33,689 nucleotides of DNA, taken from Bacillota bacterium. GTDB taxonomy: Bacteria > Bacillota > DTU065. The position numbers and the translations under genes are program-made. Shown in pieces: positions 17,307 to 26,600 of the stretch. Position 1 is the first letter of the stretch. Each line of letters opens with the position of its first letter. The stretch is taken from the NCBI GenBank assembly GCA_028708605.1, contig JAQVYS010000015.1:1-33689 (forward strand), written 5' to 3'. The notes under the pieces are model-generated. The model was not told the origin of the DNA. It saw nothing but the letters and a program-made list of their open reading frames with translations, and ran no database searches.

Positions 17307-17963
17307 TTATCTTGAAAAGGCTGCAAGTAAAATGTTGACAAAATAATCGATTGCTGGCTTTATCTTTGCAAGTTTATGCTCATTGGGAAGTTCCTTATCT
17401 AATACTAGTTCTAGATAAGGTCTTCCAGACTGCTTTTCGAAATATTCGCCGATCATCGTATCGAAACGATTAATTAAGTAGCCTGCGGCTTCGATATCAG
17501 TATCTCTTTTGATTAAATTATGTAAAACAGCGTTTTTACAAAACTCAACGTAGAAACTGTCACTTTGCTTTTTGACACTTAAGAGAAAGTTATCTAGTTC
17601 ATCATTTTCTACTTCACTGGCAGTATTTACAAGAAGTTTGCCATGAATAGGTTTTTGAAAGTCAAAGACTCTTCCTAAGGTAAAAAGCTCGGTAAGAACA
17701 GTCTTAAGCAATGTTGCATCTTCTGAGAGGTGCAAGGCAATAAAAAGATATTTTTCTTTAGCGGCATACAAGACCAGATATTCATAGAGGTCTCTTTTAT
17801 TTTCAAAATACTGATAAATACTTCCCTTTGCAATATCAGCCCCTGCAACTATTCTGTTTAGGGAGGCAGCCCTGTACTCATAATCAGCAAACTCTTGGAG
17901 AGCTACATCAATGAACTTTTGGCGTTTCTTTTCGTTGAGGTTAAGAAATGTTGGTTTAGGCAC
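17307..17963 (-). CDS. TetR/AcrR-family transcriptional regulator
   Basis: PTFLNLNEKKRQKFIDVALQEFADYEYRAASLNRIVAGADIAKGSIYQYFENKRDLYEYL is a canonical TetR HTH. GTG at 17963 preceded by GAGGTG; the ORF-track extension to 18176 overlaps the divergent gene and is unlikely. Confidence 0.88.
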   Translation of the reverse strand: MPKPTFLNLNEKKRQKFIDVALQEFADYEYRAASLNRIVAGADIAKGSIYQYFENKRDLYEYLVLYAAKEKYLFIALHLSEDATLLKTVLTELFTLGRVFDFQKPIHGKLLVNTASEVENDELDNFLLSVKKQSDSFYVEFCKNAVLHNLIKRDTDIEAAGYLINRFDTMIGEYFEKQSGRPYLELVLDKELPNEHKLAKIKPAIDYFVNILLAAFSR

Positions 17964-18000
17964 ATAAATCACCTCTACATAGACCTTTTCTTTAAGTATA

Positions 18001-18020
18001 CCAAATAATTCCATTATTGG
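18001..18020. promoter_or_regulatory. Possible TetR operator (palindrome)
   Basis: CCAAATAATtCCATTATTGG between the divergent TetR and SBP genes. Confidence 0.4.
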
Positions 18021-18123
18021 CATAGTAGATTTAGTTTGCATCAAACATAATACTCGGCTAAAAAAAGGAAATTGGCAGGCTAGACGGTAAATAGTCAAAA
18101 GAAGAAATTTAGGGGGAGTAATT

Positions 18124-19398
18124 ATGAAAAGGATTTTGCCAATCTTACTTATCATGTTAATTTTAAGCTTCAGCATTTATGCCGAAAAGATTGTTCTTTG
18201 GACATGGTACGAGGGTGTCCTTGGAGCAATCTTAAGAGATTTAATCAACGAAGAATTCACACCTCAAACAGGAATAGAAGTCGAAGTATTAACTGTACCA
18301 ATTCAGGATATTAATAGTAAACTAATCATGGCACATATCGGCGGAGATGCCCCAGATATAGTAGAACTATATTCTAATCAGGTTGTGGAGCTAGGGGTTA
18401 GGGGAGCTCTTTATAATCTGATGGAGATTCCAGACATTAACAGTGCTATTGATCAAGTCTATCCCCAGTATTTAACGCAGCTCTCTTACAGAAACGCACT
18501 CTTTGGTCTACCAGGCGAAAACAATTGGCTAATGACCTATTACCGCGAAGATATCTTTAATGAGCATGGGTTAGATGCGCCAGAGACTTGGGATGATGTA
18601 AGAGATCTTTCTATTAAGCTTCTAGCAAGAGATATGGGTATGTATTATAACTTTGTTGGCGATGCTATCACCGTAAACACAAATAGACTTTTACCGTTTC
18701 TATTTCAAAGAGACTCTGATCTCTATAATCTAGCTGGAGACGGGTCAAACTTAGATTCAAAAGAGGCAATAGCAGCTTTTTCAGAGTACTGTGCTTTATA
18801 TACTGATAGCAAAATGCGTCTAGAAGATCCAATTGAAACTACTTTTATCAGTGGGGAAACGCCTCTGCTTTTTGCTCAAAGCTACCGCTATTCGGTCTTT
18901 GAGAGAATAGCTCCTAACCTTGTGGGCAAATGGTCTATTAAAGAGCTTCCAGGCACACCGAAAAGATCAGGTAAGATAGATCATACAAATGCAAGTACCT
19001 GCCTTGCCTGGGCGATGCCAGCTTCTATCAAAAATAAAGATGCAGCCTTTAAATTATTAAAATGGTTAACCTCAAGTGAGACCACAGGTAGATTTATGCT
19101 CTTGGCAAACCAATCTTCAGAAAAATGGCGTTTGTTCTTTGCGTCAAAGGATACTCTAGATAATGCTCTCTTTCCAGAAGGACATTTAGAGGTAGCTACC
19201 AGAGGCTTAGAAAATAGTGGCGTGCAAAGAGCGGTTATCGGTGGTTATATCGCAGATCGGTACATTGATTTTGCTTTTAACAGAGTTATTCTCCAAGGAG
19301 AAGACCCAGAAGTAGCAATTAGAGACGCTGCAAAGGAATCTACTATGGAGATCCAAAAAAAGCTTAGAGAGTTTGCAAGATTTATTGATAATCTATAA
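18124..19398 (+). CDS. Extracellular solute (sugar)-binding protein, family 1
   Basis: Signal peptide MKRILPILLIMLILSFSIYA; FTPQTGIEVEVLTVP, GGDAPDIVELYSNQ; C-terminal KKLREFARFIDNL. Confidence 0.88.
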   Translation: MKRILPILLIMLILSFSIYAEKIVLWTWYEGVLGAILRDLINEEFTPQTGIEVEVLTVPIQDINSKLIMAHIGGDAPDIVELYSNQVVELGVRGALYNLMEIPDINSAIDQVYPQYLTQLSYRNALFGLPGENNWLMTYYREDIFNEHGLDAPETWDDVRDLSIKLLARDMGMYYNFVGDAITVNTNRLLPFLFQRDSDLYNLAGDGSNLDSKEAIAAFSEYCALYTDSKMRLEDPIETTFISGETPLLFAQSYRYSVFERIAPNLVGKWSIKELPGTPKRSGKIDHTNASTCLAWAMPASIKNKDAAFKLLKWLTSSETTGRFMLLANQSSEKWRLFFASKDTLDNALFPEGHLEVATRGLENSGVQRAVIGGYIADRYIDFAFNRVILQGEDPEVAIRDAAKESTMEIQKKLREFARFIDNL

Positions 19399-19410
19399 AA
19401 GTAAAGTTTC

Positions 19411-19436
19411 AAGGCTGCTAGCTTGCTAGCAGCCTT
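19411..19436 (+). terminator. Hairpin terminator
   Basis: Perfect palindrome AAGGCTGCTAGCTTGCTAGCAGCCTT. Confidence 0.65.
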
Positions 19437-19535
19437 GTTGGTTACAAGCTTTTTTTGAAGGAAGAAGATTAGGTTTTGGGGAATTAAGTCTATGAATGAA
19501 AAAATACACAGAGATTAGTAGGAAGTGACTCAGAA

Positions 19536-20192
19536 GTGAAGGTTGTTGTATTTGGAGATAGTATAACTAAAGGTGTCTATGTAAGTGAGGAGGAAAACTT
19601 TACTTTTCTAATTCAAAAAGAGACAGGCTTTAATGTTTTTAACCGCGGGGTCCCAGGAAACAACACAAGTCAAGCTCTGTTAAGGTTTAAGGAGGACGTT
19701 TTAGATCTAAAACCTGATCTAGTAATTATTGAATTTGGGATGAATGACCATTTTCTTATAGAAGAAAACTCTCATCAAGTCTCTCCTGAAACTTTCAAAA
19801 GTAACCTAACTGAGATTATTAAAAGGTGTAAAGTCCAAGGCGCAAAGACTCTTATTATGACAATTCATCCAATTCTAGAAGGCGATGATAATCATTACTA
19901 CTATAGTAGACACAAAAAAGAGCTTTACAAAGACTATAGAGGAGCAAACCAGTTAATTAAGCTCTATAACAAAATCATTAAACAGTGTGCTTTAGAAACT
20001 GAATCTACCTTAATTGACGTAGAAAGGTATTTTGAATATATAATAAAAAAAGGAGAGCTTTTGGAGAATCTACTTGTAAGCCTTAAGAGCTCTAATTTAA
20101 ACGATGGTGTTCATCCAACAGCTTTAGGTCACAGGCTTTATGCTAAAGCAGCAATTGATGCATTAAATGAAGTGGGCTTTGTAAATAAGTAA
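19536..20192 (+). CDS. SGNH/GDSL-family hydrolase
   Basis: VVFGDSITKG (block I), GVPGNN (block II/III), FGMNDH, and DGVHPTALGH (block V) catalytic blocks. Confidence 0.88.
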   Translation: MKVVVFGDSITKGVYVSEEENFTFLIQKETGFNVFNRGVPGNNTSQALLRFKEDVLDLKPDLVIIEFGMNDHFLIEENSHQVSPETFKSNLTEIIKRCKVQGAKTLIMTIHPILEGDDNHYYYSRHKKELYKDYRGANQLIKLYNKIIKQCALETESTLIDVERYFEYIIKKGELLENLLVSLKSSNLNDGVHPTALGHRLYAKAAIDALNEVGFVNK

Positions 20193-20208
20193 ACTTGGAG
20201 GGAAAAGG

Positions 20209-22224
20209 GTGTATTACAAAAGAAAAAAAACAACCTATCTGCCGTTTAATTTAGACTTACAGGTCCAAGTGCTGTTCGCAGCAGCAGCTCTTTTTGGCAG
20301 CTTTGTGGTAATTGTACTAGCACTAGGGCTCCTGTCACCTGAATCTTTAGGGTGGTCATTTGTAAAAAACACTACTCTTTGGTTTATTAGCCTTTGGTTT
20401 ATTATCTCGATTGTTTTAGGACTTTTTCGAAAAACACCTCTTTTACTTACTTCGGGATTAATAGCACTTTTATTAACGGTTATCTCTGGGCTTGTCTTTT
20501 TTAAAAGAGGCCTTTACGTTGAAGACATTTTGGTTGCATTTCCTATTCTTATACTTTGGTCATTGATCTATTATTTCTTTGAGCGATACAGAAAAGGCAA
20601 AAATCTAAGATTCGTTTGTCTTGCTTGCTCTGTTTTGTGTTTAGTAGGGCTGGTTGCTTGGATAGCCTTTTTAGTCTATCCTGTAAAAGCTAATAATGTA
20701 ATCACCGTATCTATGCCAGAGAGTGTAGCAAAAGAATATAAAGAACTCACAGAAAAAGGTTCGTATTCATTTAGCGAATTCACGATTAATGGTGACGTAG
20801 CTGGCTCTTTGAAGGTAGATGATTTAGATCTACAAGAGATAGATCCTATGATAAATCCAATTAAACCTCTAGGTAAGGTCTACCTTCCAGAAGGAGGAGA
20901 CGGGCGCTATCCTGTTGTTTTTATTAACTTAAATAGCTTCTTTTATAGAGACAAAGATTTTGCTTATTTAGCAGAGCATCTTGCTTCTAAAGGCTATGCT
21001 ACTATTATCTCACCACTTTATCTTGAACAAAGGCTTGTCGAGACTAACGATATAGATTGGTTAAGAGGGCTTTTGATAATAAAATACCTACACAATCTTG
21101 CTAACTCTTTCGGAAACGCGCAACTTGATCTTGGAAATGTTGCATTTCTAAGCTTTGGAGATGCAATAAATGCCACAAGCAGTGCTTGTTATATTCTGCA
21201 AGAAAAAGTTTACCCTCCTACAGGAAAATTTCCTATAACAGATGATATTTCTGTAAAGACTCTGCTTGCAATTGCGCCTTTAGACCAAAGTTTTGAAAGT
21301 CACCTTAGAAACCTGAACTACATTGCAGTATCAGGAGGACAGGATCCTTACGCAAACCTAGATAACGATCCAATCTATAATAAGGTTGTGTATGATTCCA
21401 AAGAGACACTGTTAAAGTCTCAGATATATTTACAAGATGCAAACCACAGTTACTTTCTAAAGAATATCCCAGGAATGAATTTTCCAGGTTTTCTGCTTTT
21501 TAAGAGAGACTCTGTCTTAGAGGCAAAGAACCAAAAGCAGGTCTTAAAAGCGGTAGTTACAGCTGCAATGCTCCTCTCTTTCGATAACACAAATCTTTCT
21601 ACTTTTTTCAAAAATAACGATATTGAGAAGCTCTATCCAGACCTAAAAACCACTATGCGCACCCAAATTGCAGGAGATGTCCTTATAACTAACTTTGATT
21701 CTGGTTATAGCTTAAATAGCTTTATCTACGAAAACGCAAAGCTAAAAATTGAAAGTCCCAAGGATTGGTATATCAAGGATCTTGGACAAAACCAAGCTTT
21801 ATTTGTCGAGGCGACAGAGGAGACTTATTTAGAACTAGTTCTACCTGACTCTTTTAGTAAGGATGTAGGACTTAATTCTAAAAGCTCTTTAGCGTTTTCT
21901 TTGGCAAATGTCAAAGACCTGGATCTAAGTGACGTTTATATTGAGATTGAAACAAAGAAGGGAGGTAGTCATAGATGTAGTTTGAGGGATATCAAGGAGC
22001 TACCTAAGGCTAGCTCTAGTAAACCTTATAAACTAGAAATTTTAAATCAGTATGTCAAAGAACCGGTTTTTTTCGAAACTTATGCGATACCGCTTTATCT
22101 TTTCTTTTCTGGAAATGACTATCATCCATGGCAAGATTTGCATAGAGTAAAAGTTACTGTTGTTCCAGAACTTGATAAAACAGCTACATTTTTAATTGAT
22201 GATATCTGCTTTAGAGAGCTGTGA
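20209..22224 (+). CDS. Multi-pass membrane protein fused to an alpha/beta-hydrolase-like domain
   Basis: About five N-terminal TM segments, then a hydrolase-like core GRYPVVFINLNSFFYRDKDFAYLAEHLASKGYATIISPLY, candidate nucleophile AFLSFGDA, acid SGGQDPY and His ANHSYF. Confidence 0.65.
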   Translation: MYYKRKKTTYLPFNLDLQVQVLFAAAALFGSFVVIVLALGLLSPESLGWSFVKNTTLWFISLWFIISIVLGLFRKTPLLLTSGLIALLLTVISGLVFFKRGLYVEDILVAFPILILWSLIYYFFERYRKGKNLRFVCLACSVLCLVGLVAWIAFLVYPVKANNVITVSMPESVAKEYKELTEKGSYSFSEFTINGDVAGSLKVDDLDLQEIDPMINPIKPLGKVYLPEGGDGRYPVVFINLNSFFYRDKDFAYLAEHLASKGYATIISPLYLEQRLVETNDIDWLRGLLIIKYLHNLANSFGNAQLDLGNVAFLSFGDAINATSSACYILQEKVYPPTGKFPITDDISVKTLLAIAPLDQSFESHLRNLNYIAVSGGQDPYANLDNDPIYNKVVYDSKETLLKSQIYLQDANHSYFLKNIPGMNFPGFLLFKRDSVLEAKNQKQVLKAVVTAAMLLSFDNTNLSTFFKNNDIEKLYPDLKTTMRTQIAGDVLITNFDSGYSLNSFIYENAKLKIESPKDWYIKDLGQNQALFVEATEETYLELVLPDSFSKDVGLNSKSSLAFSLANVKDLDLSDVYIEIETKKGGSHRCSLRDIKELPKASSSKPYKLEILNQYVKEPVFFETYAIPLYLFFSGNDYHPWQDLHRVKVTVVPELDKTATFLIDDICFREL

Positions 22225-22503
22225 TCAAAGCGCCTGAGAGTAAGTAAAGACTATTTGCATATTATTTCATTGTTTTTGTTTATTACAAGAAGAAAATATG
22301 AGGTAACATTATGATTGAGCGATTATAAATACTTCTCAGGAAATAGTTCAAAGGATATAAAAAGTTTTATCAGACTAAAGCTTAGGTTTACGGCCTTATA
22401 ACAAATAAAGCGATCGTTAGGAGATTGTTAGAAATGAGGTGGTTTTTCTTACACTAATCAACTGGACTTATCACTGTTATTTTTCTTGGGGGGAAATATA
22501 AAA

Positions 22504-23790
22504 ATGAAACTTAGAAAAAGTTTAGGATTGGGACTTATAGTTTTAGTGTTGTGCTCTAGCTTGGCTTTTAGTGCGGAAAAGATTACAGTTTGGATGACTT
22601 ACGGTGGGCATATGGGAGAGGTAGTAGCTAGACTGATTGAAGAGGATTTCATTCCTAGAACAGGTATAGAAGTTGAGTATGTCCCGATGCCAGCCACTCC
22701 TGAAGTTATGACTAAGCTAATACTTGAAATTTTAGGTGGCACTGCTCCAGATATCTGTTCTCTAGAGGGCTATCAGGTCATCGAGCTTGGTATGCGCGGA
22801 GCATTAGAGACTATGAATCAATTTGCTGATCATAAGGATGTTCTTGGTCGCTTCTATCCTGGTTTTAGTGGTCAATTTATCTATAATGACAAGGTTTACG
22901 CACTTCCTGGCGAGTCTAGCTGGACTCAGACTTATTATCGCACCGATATTTTCCAGGAGCTTGGACTAGAGCCAGCACTAACCTGGGATGAAACGCCAAA
23001 TATCTCAGCTAAGCTTAAGGCACGCGAGATGGAGTTTTACTATTTTAATGGTGGAGGACATCCACGCACATTAATGAACTTTACCTTCCAAAAAGGAGAA
23101 GACATTTTTACACCAGACGGTCTGCAATCTAACTTAGACAATCCTGCTGTTGTAGATGCCTTTACAACCTATACGGATCTTTATACTAAACACGGTATGC
23201 CTTTGGAACTGCCAGACTATCAAGTTTTTACTACAGGTGAATCCCCTTATATGGTACACCTTCACTATATCTATGGTTTGATTGATAATCTTGCTCCACA
23301 AGTTAAAGGCAAATGGAATACAGCACACACTCCAGGTACTCTCCAAGCAGACGGTACTATTAACCATGCAATTCCAACATCATCATTTGCGTATGTAATT
23401 CCAAAATACAACCAAAGCCAAGCTAAAAAAGATGCTGCTTGGGAGTTTCTAAAATGGTATACATCAGATGAGACTTTAGCTCGCATTCAAAAAGGCTTCT
23501 ATGACGGGCCAGATCGCTGGGTTCTCGCATTTGGAACAAAATCAAGTTTTGAAAGTGCCATGTTCTATGAAGAAGATCGCGATATTATTACCGAGGTAGT
23601 AGCCGTTGGTAGAAGCATGACCTCTATTCCTGGAGGATATTCAACTTACCGCTATATTGACTTTGCTTATAACCAAGTAGTATTGCAGGGTATGGATCCA
23701 AAAACTGCATTGGAAAAAGCCGCAAAGGATTCTAGTTCTGAGTTGGAAAGAAAGAGGAGAGAGTTTGCTCGTTTCCTTGTCGATATGTAG
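22504..23790 (+). CDS. Extracellular solute (sugar)-binding protein, family 1
   Basis: ATG 22504 with GGGGGG RBS; signal peptide to AFSAEKITVW; GGTAPDICSLEGYQVIELGMRGAL; C-terminal ERKRREFARFLVDM. Closest in the window to the 18124 SBP. Confidence 0.88.
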   Translation: MKLRKSLGLGLIVLVLCSSLAFSAEKITVWMTYGGHMGEVVARLIEEDFIPRTGIEVEYVPMPATPEVMTKLILEILGGTAPDICSLEGYQVIELGMRGALETMNQFADHKDVLGRFYPGFSGQFIYNDKVYALPGESSWTQTYYRTDIFQELGLEPALTWDETPNISAKLKAREMEFYYFNGGGHPRTLMNFTFQKGEDIFTPDGLQSNLDNPAVVDAFTTYTDLYTKHGMPLELPDYQVFTTGESPYMVHLHYIYGLIDNLAPQVKGKWNTAHTPGTLQADGTINHAIPTSSFAYVIPKYNQSQAKKDAAWEFLKWYTSDETLARIQKGFYDGPDRWVLAFGTKSSFESAMFYEEDRDIITEVVAVGRSMTSIPGGYSTYRYIDFAYNQVVLQGMDPKTALEKAAKDSSSELERKRREFARFLVDM

Positions 23791-23799
23791 ATAAAACTT

Positions 23800-23830
23800 A
23801 AGGCTGTGTAACACTTTGTTATGCAGCCTT
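23800..23830 (+). terminator. Hairpin terminator
   Basis: AAGGCTGTGTAAC-acttt-GTTATGCAGCCTT. Confidence 0.7.
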
Positions 23831-23982
23831 TCGGAAATTTTATTTCTTACTGGAACTTTTTAGGTAAAAGGGTTTAATAAATTGCATAACACAGATATAC
23901 ATTCTTCCTTCAATTAAATTTTGATATAACATTCGTGCTTGGTAAAAGTCGTGCTTGAATTATTAGAAGGAGGGTCCGTTCA

Positions 23983-25257
23983 GTGAAAAAAGCAATAATA
24001 GTTGGGGTTTTAGTAATGCTTGTTAGTGCGATAGGTTTAGCAACGGAAATCGAATTTTGGATGGTTGGCTGGAGTAACGAAATGGCTAAAGTGGCAGATG
24101 GGATTATCGATACTGAGTTTACACCACAAACCGGTATTGAGGTATCTATTGTACCAATCGCTTGGGGAGATTATTATCAAAAAAGTCTTTTGTCTCTTGC
24201 GAGCCGAGATACCCCAGATATTTTTAGCCTTGGCTCCGAGATAGCTGACTTTGCGTTAAGAGGAGGTTTAATTGACCTAGCTGCGTTTAAACCTGAAGAA
24301 TATGCTGAGCTTGAAAAAGAGATTTTTGCTTCTGTTATGGGACCGTTTTCATTTAAGGCTAGTCGTTTTGCACTACCAATCGATGTAAGTGGTTATATTG
24401 GCGTATATCGAACTGATCTTTTAACGGAACTTGGCATGCAGGTCCCAGAGACTTGGGATGAGATTAGAGATTGGCAACCTAAAGTTTTAGCAAATGGCAT
24501 GACCTTAGCTTACACAAACTTTGACAATATGTGGGGTGCATACACACTTATTACTCAAAATGGTGGTCAATTCTTTGGTGATGACGGTTTTAGTAGTGCT
24601 TTAGATCAAGAAGAGTCTGTTAAAGGCTTTAGTGATTTTGTTGAACTGTTTACAGTCCATAATCTCCCTAAAACTTTAGTTGGAACAGAGCCTTTTATTA
24701 GAGGAGAGCAGCTTTGCTATGCAGATGGTTTATGGGTTTATGGCACTATGAGTCAAGTCGCTCCTGCACTTCAAGGCAAATGGACGGTTGGCTTAATTCC
24801 TGGAACTAGAAAAGGTGACCAGGTGGTCCATGGATCTTTTGCAGGGAGTACTCTACTTGGAATCTCAGCGTTTTCTAGTAAAAAGGATGAGGCTTGGCAG
24901 TTTCTTAAATGGTTTTTATCAGCTGATGTCCTAGAGCGAATCGCAAATGGAATTATGAGCACCTCAAACGGTTGGATCTGGATTCCGGCAAATAAAAAAG
25001 CTATGACTAACCTGGATCTACCTGATGAAGTCAAAAATGTTTACTATAACCAGATCGATGATAGCTTTCCTGTTCCATATGCGGTAAATGCCCTTGTACA
25101 ATATCGTTTTGTTACTCTAGCTTTGCAGAAGTGTGTGACCCAAAATGCTGATCCTAGAGAAGAGATCTTAGACGCTGCCGATGAGATGAATTCTGAAATG
25201 GCAAGAAGGAAAAAAGAGTATAGTCGCTTTCTAAAATCGATGAATATTAGTATGTAG
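23983..25257 (+). CDS. Extracellular solute (sugar)-binding protein, family 1
   Basis: GTG start with GGAGGG RBS; MKKAIIVGVLVMLVSAIGLATEIEFW; FTPQTGIEVSIVPIAWGDYYQK, SRDTPDIFSLG; C-terminal RRKKEYSRFLKSM. Confidence 0.88.
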   Translation: MKKAIIVGVLVMLVSAIGLATEIEFWMVGWSNEMAKVADGIIDTEFTPQTGIEVSIVPIAWGDYYQKSLLSLASRDTPDIFSLGSEIADFALRGGLIDLAAFKPEEYAELEKEIFASVMGPFSFKASRFALPIDVSGYIGVYRTDLLTELGMQVPETWDEIRDWQPKVLANGMTLAYTNFDNMWGAYTLITQNGGQFFGDDGFSSALDQEESVKGFSDFVELFTVHNLPKTLVGTEPFIRGEQLCYADGLWVYGTMSQVAPALQGKWTVGLIPGTRKGDQVVHGSFAGSTLLGISAFSSKKDEAWQFLKWFLSADVLERIANGIMSTSNGWIWIPANKKAMTNLDLPDEVKNVYYNQIDDSFPVPYAVNALVQYRFVTLALQKCVTQNADPREEILDAADEMNSEMARRKKEYSRFLKSMNISM

Positions 25258-25397
25258 ACTATAGAAAAATAGAAGCTCAAACGTTAATTGAAAATACTTC
25301 CATTTTCGGGTATATAAGAGGAAAAACTTGTTAAAAGGGGAATAAATTAATTAAAGAACAGATTATTTCTATAATTATTTAAGAAGAGGTGTAGGGG

Positions 25398-26219
25398 ATG
25401 AGAAAAGGCTCATTGTTTTTGGTTGTATCTCTGGTTTTGGTTATGGCAACCTGTAGTGTAGGAGCAGCTAGCCTGGCAGCAAGAGTTGTCCTTCCTGACG
25501 GTAGTGGAGCTCCATTTGCCACGATTACAATAGGAGACAAAGTATTTACAGCTTCAGAGAGTGGTAGGGTGGAATTAACTTACGACACCGAGAAAACAGC
25601 TTGTGTAAAATGGCTTGAACTAGAAGAAGAAATTCCAATCTCTGATACAATGACATTTTCTAACAAACTTTACTACGGTGCTCCCTATGATGTATATGAC
25701 TTTCTTACTACTGGTCCTGAAATATGGGAAGTCACTGAAACCGCAATGTTTTGTCCAGGAGGACAAGGAAATGAATCTCAGATATACTTAGATGATAGCT
25801 TTGAGAACTTTGTGTTTAGAAGTAAATTTAACGCTGAGGCAGATGGGCAATGGAATTACCTACGTTTTATGTTAAGGGGTATTGAACCGGGCTTTAACGG
25901 TTATGGTTTAAGTGTTGCTATTCATCCAATCGATGAGTGTTTCTTTGCACGTTTTAATGGTTCATGGGATGCTTATGATCAGTTAACAGAAAGTCTTTTC
26001 GTTGGTCCTTCTATGGATTCTGGAGCCGATAACGAATTTGTTGCATTCTTAAAAGATGAACACATCGTTATTTATATCAGAAATCAAGGCGAAAAAGACT
26101 ATACTAAACTTATCGATCTCGTTGACGAAGATCCTAGTGCATTCTTTGATGGTGGAGTAGGCATTCTAAATAGCTTTACAACTGTAGAGATCACTGAGTT
26201 TTCGGTATTTAGATACTAA
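25398..26219 (+). CDS. Secreted protein of unknown family, paralogue of 9325-10122
   Basis: Signal peptide; LPDGSGAPFATITIGD, KWLELEEEIPIS, YYGAPYDVYDFLTTGPEIWEV, GFNGYGL, FDGGVGILNSFTTVEITEFSVF. Confidence 0.75.
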   Translation: MRKGSLFLVVSLVLVMATCSVGAASLAARVVLPDGSGAPFATITIGDKVFTASESGRVELTYDTEKTACVKWLELEEEIPISDTMTFSNKLYYGAPYDVYDFLTTGPEIWEVTETAMFCPGGQGNESQIYLDDSFENFVFRSKFNAEADGQWNYLRFMLRGIEPGFNGYGLSVAIHPIDECFFARFNGSWDAYDQLTESLFVGPSMDSGADNEFVAFLKDEHIVIYIRNQGEKDYTKLIDLVDEDPSAFFDGGVGILNSFTTVEITEFSVFRY

Positions 26220-26229
26220 GATAAAGTAA

Positions 26230-26263
26230 AAGGGGAGAGTTGACGAAACTCTCCCCCCTTTTT
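26230..26263 (+). terminator. Rho-independent terminator
   Basis: AAGGGGAGAGTT-gacga-AACTCTCCCCCCTTTTT. Confidence 0.88.
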
Positions 26264-26600
26264 GTTCGCTCGGTATGGGCGTAATCTAATCGGTGCAAGA
26301 CCGAAGTGTGTCCTGATAGTGGGAAACACATAGCCAATGACAAGGGTGTTCACCGTGAGATGAAATCTGAAGGAAGTCGGATGGCAAACCTCTGGTCTGA
26401 CAGACATTACTTACTTGAAGTATAAAAAGATAACAGTTGCTCGACAGAGGTTACTTGGTTGACAATAGGTTGGAAACCGACGATAGAAACTAAGAATGTT
26501 TAGTGGTGATAAGACATAGGCAGATCTTATCATCAATTGAACCACCGTGTACTGAACGGTACACACGGTGGTGTGAGAGGACGCGGGTATTATTCGATTG
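26264..26600 (+). mobile_element. Compact ORF-less group II intron (class C-like), possibly with truncated domain VI
   Basis: 5' end GTTCGCTCGGTATGGGCGTAATCTAATCGGTGCAAGACCGAA and internal CAAGGGTGTTCACCGTGAGATGAAATCTGAAGGAAGTCGGATGGCAAACCTCTGGTCTGA match group IIC domain I blocks as remembered from the Oceanobacillus iheyensis intron; domain V is GAACCACCGTGTACTGAACGGTACACACGGTGGTGTGAGAGG (26539-26580); mini domain IV hairpin at 26507-26532; no IEP ORF. The 3' end is approximate. Confidence 0.85.

Noticed and set aside
17964-18176. N-terminal extension of the TetR ORF to 18176
   Set aside because: The extension would overlap the start of the divergent SBP gene and precedes a good RBS/GTG pair at 17963.
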